From Amyelois transitella (Eukaryota > Arthropoda > Insecta > Lepidoptera > Pyralidae): a stretch of 64,000 nt of DNA. Positions 33,599-44,000 of this stretch are shown piece after piece (positions within the stretch are counted from its first letter, which is position 1; the number at the start of each line of letters is the position of its first letter). The notes beneath the pieces were generated by a model. That model worked only from the letters and a program-made list of their open reading frames with translations, did not search any database and had not been told where the DNA came from. Location of the stretch: positions 2,418,001 to 2,482,000 of the forward strand of contig NC_083531.1 of assembly GCF_032362555.1 (NCBI RefSeq). The letters are read 5' to 3'. A program made the translations under genes and the position numbers.

Positions 33599-33710
33599 CA
33601 AATAAGAATCATAGCTGAAACCATAGTTTAGGGATAAGCCCGCCTTTGTACTGTACTACTGTTTTATATTTGTAATGTAGGTACTCCTTTAGTGAAAAAT
33701 AAAGCATTAA

Positions 33711-34660
33711 CTTACTTACTTATGTATTTTAATATCTGAGATGAGACCTACAATTCTTTATTTACGACACTCAAAGTTTTTTTACCATTTTCAGAGGGGC
33801 AGCTCCAGGTTCCACGGGGAAGTCGGGAAAGTAAGAATTACCTAGTTCGTTAACCAGTGTTGCCAACTATTATTTTGAAAAGGTCGTAGGCCAGATTAGA
33901 AAATTACGTAGACATAGTAAAATTTCCAAATGAGAAATACGTAGATCTACGTACTTTTATCTGCTTGAAATGAAGAAGTGAATAAAACGACAATTCATAA
34001 GACCCTAAAAGTTGCAAACAGTCAGAAGATAGATAAAACTGGTTAAAGATATCTCCGCTAACAAAAATAATAGTAATAAATAAATAAATATTCCAGTAAC
34101 TAGTCAAGTTTCACATTATCTACATTCTACATATGAAACACCACTTACAGATAATTTAAAAAAGTTTGCTACTTCATGGTCATCGATTTATTAAAATTAT
34201 TCAATTTTATTTCATTTTTAGATTAATTAAATTTATACATAGAATCAGTCGTGATTTATTTTTAAGCTACTTTTCGTGAAAAGTAAGCCTGTTAGCGTTT
34301 CAGTGGAAAGTCTGTTTATGTTCGTCATTTGCGCTATTTCATTCATTCAACTTTTTTCGCGAAAGTAACGGAATTAATGCCCATTCAGTCTAACGACGAG
34401 ATATGTTATTTTGCAATTGAATAATTTTGATAGAAAATACCTACGTAGATTTTGGGACTAAAGTTTGTTGGTTTGCGTGAAAGGCTTAAAATACGTAGAT
34501 CTACGTAAAAAGACGTAGAGTTGGCAACGCTGTCGTTAACAAAAATTGTCTTTTATTTATTCGTCTAATAACATGGAAATCGATTAAATGATAGCAAAAA
34601 ACTATGACAACTTAGGCTTAATCACATTGGCTTCGTTCAACAGCGCAGACTAATGTCGAA
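33711..34660 (+). repeat. Duplicated gene segment, copy 2 (mini-exon B), split by a MITE
   Basis: Same segment as 33026-33312, with mini-exon 33795-33830 (GAAPGSTGKSGK, phase 2 in and out). The 678-bp hAT MITE separates 'cctagttcgttaac' from the rest ('aacatggaaatcgattaaat'). Confidence 0.75.
33855..34532. mobile_element. Non-autonomous hAT element (678 bp)
   Basis: Inverted ends CAGTGTTGCCAAC and GTTGGCAACGCTG, perfect 8-bp duplication TCGTTAAC at 33847-33854 and 34533-34540. A subterminal palindrome 'tacgtagatctacgta' occurs at both sides (near 33928 and 34491). No transposase. Confidence 0.93.
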
Positions 34661-34735
34661 TGAAATTAAAAAAATAACGACTTTATTAAAAGTACATTTA
34701 TCTAACTTAAAATATAAAAGACAAAACATCTCATA

Positions 34736-37700
34736 ATGTTGAAGTTCCTATTTATCCTCCTTTGCGCCGCATTGACGCAATGCACGCGTCCGATTGTGTT
34801 TTTTTTTTTACTTTTCGATTTTCGAATTATAGTCAAATTTTATTCAAAAATAGCTCCGTATTTTTTTTTAAATCCCCAAAAATAATAAGCGACACTTCAA
34901 GACACATAATGAATGATACAATAGCGGACAATTTAGTTCGTGGGTTCAAATAGCGAGCTATGTTTGACACACAATCTCAAATACATTCGCGCCATAAAAA
35001 AATTTTACGGCCTCTGTGGCGCAGCGGTAGTACGCTTGTCTGTGACATCGGAGGTACCGGGTTCGAATCCCGGCCAGGGCACAATGAGAAAAGAACTTTT
35101 TCTGATTGGCCTGGGTCTTGGATGTTTATCTATATAAGTATTTAATATAAAATATAGTATCGTTGAGTTAGTATCTCGTACACAAGTTTTGAAATTACTT
35201 CGAAGCTAACTCAATCAGTGTAATTTGTCCCGTATATATTTTTTTATTTACATATTTTTCGAACTCTGTAATGATGAGGCGGCACTAAAATGGTTTTTCT
35301 TATCACTTTCAGAGACGGATCGCCTGGCACCTCGGGGAAGTAAGAAATACATACATACATATGGTCACGTCTATATCCCTTGCGAGGTAGATAGAGCCTG
35401 AACAGTCTTCAAAAGACTGAATGGCCACGTTCAGCTATTTGGCTTAATGAAAGAGTTGAGAATAGTGACAGGTTGCTAGCCCATCGCCTAAACGAGAATC
35501 CCAAGTTTGTAAGCCTATCCCTTAGTCACTTTTTACGACATCCATGGGAAAGAGATGGAGTGGGTCTATTCTTTTTTGTATTGGTGCCGGGAACCACACG
35601 GCACTTCCATTCGCAACCATATCAGGAGATAAAATTGGTGGTCTTGGATGTTTTTCTATATTTGTATTTATTATAAAATATAATATCGTTGAGTTAGTAT
35701 CTCGTAACACAAGTCTCGAACTTACTTCGAGGCTTACTCAATCTGTGTAATTTGTCCCGTTTATATTTATTTATTTAATAATTACCACAACCACTTTAAC
35801 TTAAGCTGTTTTATTTGTGTATTCCTGTACCTACTAAGTTTTTAAGATAGGTAAGATATTTTTGACGCCTGTAACAAATTTAATTTCTGTTTTAGAAATG
35901 CCTCAGTCCTCTACAAGGAGTGGATGGCCAAGAAAAAAAATGGTGTGTAATTTTTTTATATATCTACTTCAAACTGTTAACCTTAAATTCGTTTTCAATG
36001 GGTGAGAAAAACCGCTGAAAGGATGTCTAGTGTATTTATTTATTTAAACTTGATGCATGTAAAATGTACAAAAGGACTTAAATGCCACAAGGCTTTCTCT
36101 GCCAGCCGAACCATATGAAACAGCGAAAAGTCTAAATCGCGCAAGCAAAGATTTCACGGATTTGAGCATATATACAACCTCCGACACAACATTATTTACC
36201 GCGCGGTTCCCCAGGCATCACACCTAGCCTGTCGGAAGATCTTCCCTTTGTTGGCGGTCGAGCCGAATCATCGCCACAAAACAAATAGTCAATTAAAGAC
36301 CTCGCTGGTAAAACAAGATGGCTGAATCTTCAGTTATTGTATAAACACATATACATATAGTATTTCGGATTCTGCTTCTCATGTACTCTTCTATTCCATT
36401 CCCATTATATATTTTAAAGAATGTTTCAAGAAAAAGGTTTATATACGTTACACGAGCGATGCCGGGGCGTGTATCGAATTTTCAAATATTTTTGGATATT
36501 CTTTTGGTTATTAAGCCGCTACATTTATCACACTTATACAATTGAAACTTTATCTTAGTCACGACACGAGTCTTTGTTTGTGTTTCATATAGGAATTTAT
36601 GAAATAAAACATTCGAGCTATGGTTGCATGATGACGCCATCACAAACTGTTTTTATTGTATGTCCGTTACAAACTGTTTTATTCTCTCTTGACAATGACA
36701 TTGACACTCATAGATAATTAATCATAATATGACACAGTTTGTTTTTGTTTATTTTTTTATAACGTGCGCAGATTGACCTGCACTAGCACCTAGGTCATAA
36801 CTGAAAATCAGCGTATTGCTCTATAACAATAAATTCCTTGAGTTGTGACCTTTTTCTATTGCTGCAACTCACACCCTAATTAATTTGTATTTTATATTAA
36901 ATTGTAAATTGTGTGTAGCAAATCAAATAGTAGTACCGTGTGGTTCCCGGCACCAATACAAAAAAGAATAGGACCACTCCATCTGTTTCCCATGGATGTC
37001 GTAAAAGGCGACTAAGGGATAGGCTTATAAACTTGGGATTCTTCTTTTAGGCGATGGGCTAGCAACCTGTCACTATTTGAATCTCAATTCTATCATTAAG
37101 TCAAATAGCTGAACGTGGCCATTTAGTCTTCAAGACTGTTGGCACTGTCTACCCCGCATGGGATATGGACGTGACCATATGTATGTATGTATATGGAAAT
37201 CAAATAAATGAATTATCTATCTATCTATCTACTATTTCAGTGAAACAAAGGGGCTACAGGCCCCCCCGTTGGCCAGATGTCCACATTTCTGCGAGACCTA
37301 GTTCTTTCCACCCGAGCCTTATGGACTACTGTGACCCTGAACGATGTAAAGACTACAATAAAGTCGCGTGCGGTCATAACAGGAAACAATTCGTGTTCCA
37401 ATGGTTTCAGAGCGTCTGCCATATTATTTTAAACAACAAGTGCTCATATTACAGAGGGTTATTAAGTAAGTAAATGTTGTGATGTGAAAGAAGATGTAGT
37501 TACAGGAATAGAAAAGGGTATGTTGAGATGGTTCGGTCATGTGGAGAGGATGAATGAAAACAGGTTGACTAAGCAGATATACCTACATGGAGAGTGTGGA
37601 GGGAAAGGTCGGAGTGGGAAGACCTAGACGAACGTATCTTGATCAAATTAAGGACGTCCTGGTAAAGGGTCAGGTCAAGAGTGCCCGAAACCGCCGAGCT

Positions 37701-39485
37701 TGCATGAAGAGAGTTATGAATGTGGATGAAGCGAAGGAAGTATGCAGAGATCGTGGCAAGTGGAAAGAGGTAGTCTCTGCCTACCCTGCGGGAAAGAGGC
37801 GTGATTTTATGTATGTATGTATTAAGTAAGTAATCATACATGCTTGGTATAGTAAAACTAGACGCGCCTCGTGGTTTCGCTTCCGTGGGAATTGCGGTAT
37901 AAAAAGTACATAATATGATAGGAAAACTTTCTGAGATGTGTGTTAGTCTTGATCAAACTTAAATCTGATGTACAAAAAATTCTCCCCCGATTCGTGGGTA
38001 ATCAGGTGGTCAGCTTTTGTCCGTGATACGAAATATCATTTTTATAGGCTCAGTAGTTTTTGAGATTTCGTAATGAGTGAGTGAATGTTTTTCGCTTTTA
38101 TATACAGGGTGTCTGGTAAATCCCGTTGCATATTGAAATGGGGCACTCAGAATCTGATTCTAGTTTCAAATAATTAGAAAATATTATGAGGTTAAGATTT
38201 TCTTACCTACAATTTTTTTTACTACTAATACTACCTTAATTATTCTACAAAAACAAGAAGTATGGGGATCCTTGCGGCCGGTGGCTGCGCTCGCTGGATT
38301 TTTTCTTTTCTATATTCGTTCTATATTTAAATAAAATTAAGCGCGTTCATAATTAACTATGCCCCTAAATATTAAACGCGATTTACCAGACACCCTGTAT
38401 ATACAGATGTGCCTACGCATCCCTTTTTTTAAGCAACTCATTCATATTTAAAAAAAAACATATTTTTTATTAATTCGCACGGGTCACTTCATATCATTTA
38501 ATAATTGTCATATCTTTTGGTTTCACAACATTGGTTCACGTCAAATGAATTACTTAAAACTGAGTTTACTGCTTCTTCCAGAGTTCTACCCAGTGAAAGT
38601 GGAATATTGTAAGGTCTATGTAATGTACTCGCTCCGGGATGGGTGCCCCCAAGAGTGTCCGAATGTCGAACACCCTGTATGTGCTGTGCATATAGACGAC
38701 AACACCCCTGTAGTATTCAAAAGTAGGTGCGAGTTGTACGCTGCAAATTGCAAGCACAAGTTGCAACGTAAGTAGACCATCCATATACCTACCTATATAG
38801 TTACATATATAAAAAAAAATTGTTGCCCGCAACTTTTTTCGTCGTAAAAGTTAACTGACAATCTTTTATCTTCTTTTTTCGACTTCCCCTTTTTTCTCAA
38901 TTATTGCCTATGTTCTTCCTCACCTCACAAATTTTATCGAAATCGGTTTAGTGGTTTAGGCGTGAAAGCGTAACAGACAGACAGACAGTTAATTTCGCAA
39001 TTATACTACCCATAAGACCAACAAAAGCCAAAATTGTCATTTTTAGAATATCTGTCTGTCAGTATGTTCATATGAGCATCACGCGAAACTGCTGCTCCGA
39101 TTTGGATGCGGTTTTCTCTGATGTGTTGGTTTGGTCCAACTTAAAAACTGGCTTAGCTAAATTTCTTTCTATTGCTTCTTGGAGAAATTTAGCTTTTATA
39201 TTATAGAGGGTTAGCTTTTATGAATTGAGATTACGGCGAACGAAGTAGCGGAAAACAGCTAGTTCAGAAATCAAATCTACAAAAATACAGAAAAACTTCT
39301 CTTTGGAACTTTAAAACTATTATTTTATTTCAGAATACGTGGAGGTAGACAAGTCTGTTTGTTTAAATGACGCGAATTTGCTGATTGAAGCATTGAGCGA
39401 TATGGCGGATGAAGAATTAAATCAATACGATGATGAAGATGTGGGAAGTTTCGAAAATGGTCAGAAAAAATATTATATCGATTGA
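34736..39485 (+). CDS. Secreted two-domain Kazal-like protein
   Basis: Proposed exons: 34736-34797 (signal peptide MLKFLFILLCAALTQC), 35313-35339, 35896-35942, 37241-37465, 38582-38767 and 39334-39485; 232 residues in all. Phases agree throughout (2, 2, then 1, 1, 1). The fourth and fifth exons each carry one Kazal-like domain with matching spacing: C-x4-C-x7-C-x15-C-x6-C, then C-x3-C-x7-C-x15-C-x6-C (CPNVEHPVC). The sixth Cys of each lies at or after the next exon start. Kazal domains usually inhibit serine proteases outside the cell; the target here is unknown. The acidic tail ends KKYYID. AATAAA at 39494-39499. The first exon is the weakest part: its donor is a poor GTTTTT. Confidence 0.68.
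34961..35250 (+). repeat. S1 tRNA-derived SINE with leader
   Basis: Leader 'tttgacacacaatctcaaat', then S1 from 35007 to a 'tatatttttttattta' tail; intron 1 of the Kazal-like gene. Confidence 0.9.
35313..35339 (+). CDS. Mini-exon C of the Kazal-like gene (27 nt)
   Basis: Between 'cactttcag' and GTAAG, phase 2 in and out, encoding DGSPGTSG and part of a Lys. Related in sequence to mini-exons A and B, 9 nt shorter, and joins in frame to 35896. Confidence 0.6.
35347..35606 (-). repeat. S2 interspersed repeat
   Basis: Full reverse copy, 'atggtcacgtctatatccct' to 'gggaaccacacggcact'. Confidence 0.85.
35632..35772 (+). repeat. S1 SINE, 3' part
   Basis: 'ggtcttggatgtttttctat' to 'tgtcccgtttatatttat'. 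Confidence 0.8.
36025..36260. repeat. Retrotransposon-tail-like repeat
   Basis: 'gtacaaaaggacttaaatgc' and 'caaggctttctctgccag' resemble the 'gcacaaaggcggactt' stretch near 50045. 'aagcaaagatttcacggatt' recurs inverted at 55870. The rest of 35943-36930 has no feature I recognise. Confidence 0.5.
36934..37192 (+). repeat. S2 interspersed repeat
   Basis: Near full length, 'taccgtgtggttcccggcac' to 'ccatatgtatgtatgtata'; a (TATC)n microsatellite follows at 37216-37232. Confidence 0.88.
37491..37833 (+). mobile_element. Non-LTR retrotransposon, 3' end of the reverse-transcriptase frame
   Basis: Best preserved of several copies: the frame reads [19 protein letters not shown], then, after a shift, VGRPRRTYLDQIKDVL and VSAYPAGKRRDFM, a C-terminal signature common in lepidopteran non-LTR elements. 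5'-truncated and broken. Confidence 0.8.
37855..38104 (+). repeat. S3-like repeat hosting a MITE
   Basis: 'cctcgtggtttcgcttccgt' to 'gaatgtttttcgcttttata'; the MITE sits at its end. Confidence 0.6.
38105..38397. mobile_element. MITE with CAGGGTGTC ends (293 bp)
   Basis: Inverted ends CAGGGTGTCTGGTAAATC and GATTTACCAGACACCCTG, flanked by TATA at 38101-38104 and 38398-38401. Confidence 0.85.
38488..38580 (-). repeat. S4 fragment supplying a 3' splice site
   Basis: 'acattggttcacgtcaaatg' to 'tttactgcttcttcca' matches S4 copies (compare 50515-50585) and ends exactly at the acceptor of the second Kazal exon. Confidence 0.75.
38820..39265 (+). repeat. S3-like repeats in the last Kazal intron
   Basis: 'gaaatcggtttagtggttta', 'gtaacagacagacagacag' and, further on, 'ctgctgctccgatttggatg' to 'gcggaaaacagctagt'. 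Confidence 0.6.
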
Positions 39486-40187
39486 GAAATGTCAATAAAT
39501 GTTATGATGTGTGATAATGTGTATTTATTGTAAAGTTTTTTGATAAAGTGGCAACTATATTCAATATAAAGTCGAGTAAGTAAACGCGCGAATGTGTATT
39601 CGTATGCGAATTTAGAGTTTTAAGCGCAAAATCTCGCAAATCTGGTTTTCTTTTAAACTTTGTGTGTTTTTATTATGATTTTTATATAGCCTCAAGGTAA
39701 ATTTTAGCCCCAGTAGAATGCCAGACGCAACGCTGTTTTCATTTTTAAAAATTAACATGTGTGTCAGAATCGCGGGTGTACCTCACGGATTTAAATATCT
39801 GTTTTGGATTAAAAACGTACCTGATGTGTACCTCAGTGTACCGATCCTAAAAATCTGTGTACCTCCTTCTATGTAAAGATTTTTTAATTAAATAGGTACA
39901 CCCGCCATCCTGACGTCAGGACCGCGGGTGTACCTCTAGTTAGCATCTGAGGTAATTAAACTGTATATGTAGATTTGGTACCTCTTGTGTACCTGTAGAA
40001 ATGAATATTAAATAAATAAAAAATATTAAGGGTACAGAGAAAATGAAAAAACAAAGTATTTTTTTTTTCTTTGACGTCGTTTTTATTATATAAAAATAAC
40101 TACAGTATAAATAACAAAAAATAAATTCGCACTATGGTTTCGGTTACATGCGTTATGTAGTGCTTGCATCTTCAGTCTTCTGTACAT
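39486..40187. other. Region downstream of the Kazal-like gene, with GTGTACCTC repeats
   Basis: No gene. From 39772 to 40002 'gtgtacct' occurs at least five times and 'aggtacacccgc' once in reverse, which is unlike anything else here. Confidence 0.6.
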
Positions 40188-40401
40188 ACAACATACATAC
40201 ACGGTCACGTCTATGTAGACGTGACCGTGAATGTATGTATAGGGATATCCCTAGCGGGGTAGACAGAGCCAATAGTCTTGAAAAGACTGAATGGCCACGT
40301 TCAGCTGTTTGGCTTAATGATAGAATTGAGATTCAAATAGCGACAGGTTGCTAGCCCATCGCCTAAAAAAGAATCCCAAGTTTGTAAGCCTATCCCTTAT
40401 G
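40188..40401 (-). repeat. S2 interspersed repeat
   Basis: Reverse copy with a palindromic end around 'cacgtctatgtagacgtg' at 40205-40222. Confidence 0.8.
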
Positions 40402-40603
40402 TACCTAACCTACATACAAACAGACAGAAATCGCGGGCTCAACTAGTACTCGCTCAACTACAACTAGTATATAAAAATTACTATTACTAATTGAGATTGC
40501 GATTTGGTTTTGCACATTTTTAAAGGTCTATCTGCTACTTCGGTCGCATGCACCACAATAATTGATGAACCGATGACCATCATTATAAAATATTTCTATT
40601 CTA

Positions 40604-40902
40604 AAGTGCCGAGTGGTTTCTGGAACTTTAGAATACAACCACGACATATCTTTCCCATGGATTTCGTAAAAGGCGACTATGGGAATGGGTTATAAACTTG
40701 GAATTCTCGTAGGCGATGGGCTAGCATATGAACCTTGATTCCATCATTGGGCCATACAGCAGAACATGGCCTTTCAATTCTTTTAAAAACTGTTGGCTCT
40801 GTCTACCCCGCAAGGGATATAGACGTGATTATCTGTATTTACGTCACTATATTCATATAGCTAGTCACGTCTATGTATATCCCTTGCGGCGTAGACGGAG
40901 TA
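40604..40902 (+). repeat. S2 repeat plus a short reverse piece
   Basis: Forward copy 40604-40842 ('agtgccgagtggtttctgga' to 'gacgtgattatctg'), then a reverse scrap at 40862-40902. Confidence 0.75.
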
Positions 40903-41078
40903 CTATTCTATTAAAGTGATGGGATCCACACGGCACGACTTTAAACAAAAACAGCCGTAGTTCAAGCGACCGATTTTTAATACGTTCTCTTGTATGTTGA
41001 AAAACGCATCGCTGAATTTCATAGTTCGTGATTAACAGAAAAAAAAAATTACCTACGAAATATTTAGTTCTTCTCAGA

Positions 41079-44000
41079 ATGAAAGAAATATTGTTCGTAG
41101 TAGTTATTGCTGTGGGTACGTTGTTTATTCATTCATTTCTTGATTAGATTGTTTTATCCTCTACTTATATAGCCTTAAGCCTTCCTCGATAAATGGTCTA
41201 TTCAACGCAAAAATAATTTTTCAATTCGAACCAGTAGTTCCTGAGATTAGTGCGTTCAAAAAAACAAACAAACAAACTCATCGGCTTTATAATATTAGTA
41301 TAGATTTGTTTCTTCAAAATAAGTAATATATTTCGGAATAACACTAATCATAAGACTGAGGAAGTGGTAGGTAGGCTTATAAACTTGGGATTCTTATTTT
41401 AGGCGATGGGCTAGCAACCTGTCAGTATTTCAATCTCAAATTTATCATCAAGCCAAAAAGCTGAACGTGGCTATATCAGCCTTTTGAAGACTGTTGGCCC
41501 TGTCTACCCCGCAAGGAATGTAGACGTAACTATATGTATGTATGTATGTATGAGGCAATAGCAACTTGCGAATTATATGAAGATAAAAAAACGATTAACA
41601 AAATAAATATTTATTGTTTGCTATTTTCACAATACGCTAACTTAAAATAATCGATGGAAAAAATGTGACAAGAAACAAAAAACTATCGAACAAAAACGAA
41701 GACTCCGCGATTTCAAATTGCCGGGCGCTAGGTCTTCCATTAAGAGACAGGACCGTATTCTAGGGGCCGGACTCATCAGGAACTTAAATATGATATAATG
41801 TATTGACGTATGTATTTTATAATTATTTGTATAATAAAAATCTTTAAATATATATATATGTATATAATTATAATGCAAATTTTAAATGTAACCTAATACC
41901 CGCTACAAGCTAGTGGTAAGTTCTGGTGATAGTGCCGTCGCAATAATGTTATGGCAAACATATTATTTTAATTGATATTCTCATAACTGTCCAATCCATC
42001 ACTATATTAATTAATTTTGGTGAAAAAATTCTGACACACCAGTGACACCTTGAAGTTTTACTTATGTTAGTATGTTCGCCTTCAGATAAACTGTTTACCT
42101 TCTCCTGTTACTCGATCGACAAAGCTATTATAACCTGATGGACAGCAAAGACATTATTGACTACAAGTCAACTCATTCATCTTTTCTCCACTTTCAAATC
42201 AAAATCCATTGAACGCTGAACAGCCAAGGTGATGCAACATATCCTTATCTTACATTTAAGTACCTAATGAATTTATTTATTAACCCTTTTCAGTATTAAA
42301 ATGTACCCTATTGATACACGCACCAACACCAACTATACTGGACCGACTATCGCTTTTAAAATTAAGAATGTCTTCGGATATAAGGACGAAGAAACCGGAA
42401 TTTATCCCCCCTGAGAACGACGTAGACCCATTGGAGACCAAAATCGTCAGAACTGGCCCAATAACTCCTATAAGCAGACACAGGAAGAAAAGACTTCGCA
42501 TCCGCACCATACCCACGACAAAATCAACAATAAATATAAATGAAATAAACATTAATAACTTAACAATACGTGAAAATGTAACAAATAAAGCAAAACCTTT
42601 GAGAACGAAGTTGCAGGCGAAGAAATGGGAGAAACATGTAAAAAAATATGGCAACCCCGTTGAGATTTTTTATAGGAGGGATACGGGATTGGACGCTCAG
42701 ACGGAAGCTGAGATGAGGAGGCGGCATTCCTTGCTCTGTGTAGACCTGTTGAGACCTATTATAACTGGCATGAAGAAGAACGCGACGGTCAGCAAGTTCA
42801 TTGGGGAACAGGTTGCAAATCGGTGATTATTTTTTTTAATCTTTTTTTCTATAAAATACATACATAAAATCACGCCTCTTTCCCGGAGGGGTAGGCAGAG
42901 ACTACCTCTTTCAACTTGCCATGATCTCTGCATACTTCCTTCGCTTCATCCACACTCTCTTCATGCAAGGTCGGCGGTTTCGGTACTTTTGACCTGACCC
43001 TTTACCAGGTCGTCCTTAATTTGATCAAGATACGTTCGTCTAGGTCTATAAATTAGTTTTTTCTATAAATTAGTCGCTTTTGAGCGCGATTTCACTCTCG
43101 TGCTGATTACTCTCTAGGTCTATCTGTGTACCAAATCTCATCAAAATCGGTTAAGTAGTTTTTGAGTTTATTTGTTATAATTATAAACATACAATAATAC
43201 AAAACTTTTCTCTTTATTATAAGTGTACTAATCCATACTAGTTGATAAAGGTCAGTTTACACCGAGACGAGACACGGCCGCTGATGCCAAAATGTATTAC
43301 ATACTACTCTGTCAAGAAAGTAGCAGGAAAAGATCAATAATACACAAACTGTTTGTTATTCATCCAAATTTATTTTATCACCTTCAAAATATGCTCCTTT
43401 AGAAACGATACACTTACGCCAACGAATAATCCAATCATCAAAACATTTTTTAAACGCTGTTTCCGGAATTGAGGTCAGTTCTCGCCGCGAATTCTCTTTT
43501 ATGTCTTCTACCGATTGAAAACGGGTGCCACGAAGTGGTAATTTGAGTTTAGGAAAAAGAAAAAAGTCGGCTGGAGCCATATCTGGTGAATATGGTGGTT
43601 GCTCGATGGTATTTGTTGAGTGTTTGGTTAAAAATTCGTTCACAATGATGGCCTTGTGCGAAGGTGCATTATCATGGTGCAAAATCCAAGAATTTTCTTT
43701 CCACAAATCTGGCCTTTTTCGTCGGATTTGCTCTCTTAAACGCCGCATAACACTCAAATAATATTCCTTATTTACCGTTTGACCTTCCGGCAAGAATTCC
43801 GAGTGCACAACACCGCGATAGTCAAAGAAAACAGTCAACATGACTTTGACTTTTGAACGACTTTGGCGTGGTTTTTTCGGTTTCGGTTCAGTTGGAAGGC
43901 GCCACTCCGAAGCTTGTTGACTAGTTTGCATGTCAAACTCGTAAACCCACGTCTCGTCACCAGTAACAATGCGTTTCATGAATGTTGGGTCGGAATTGAC

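Noticed and set aside
40195-40240. Palindrome 'cacgtctatgtagacgtg' as a regulatory site
   Set aside because: Explained by two S2 tails meeting in opposite orientation.
42280-42654. Hydrophobic open frame on the minus strand opposite exon 2 of the secreted-protein gene
   Set aside because: Shadow of the real, splice-bounded exon on the plus strand.
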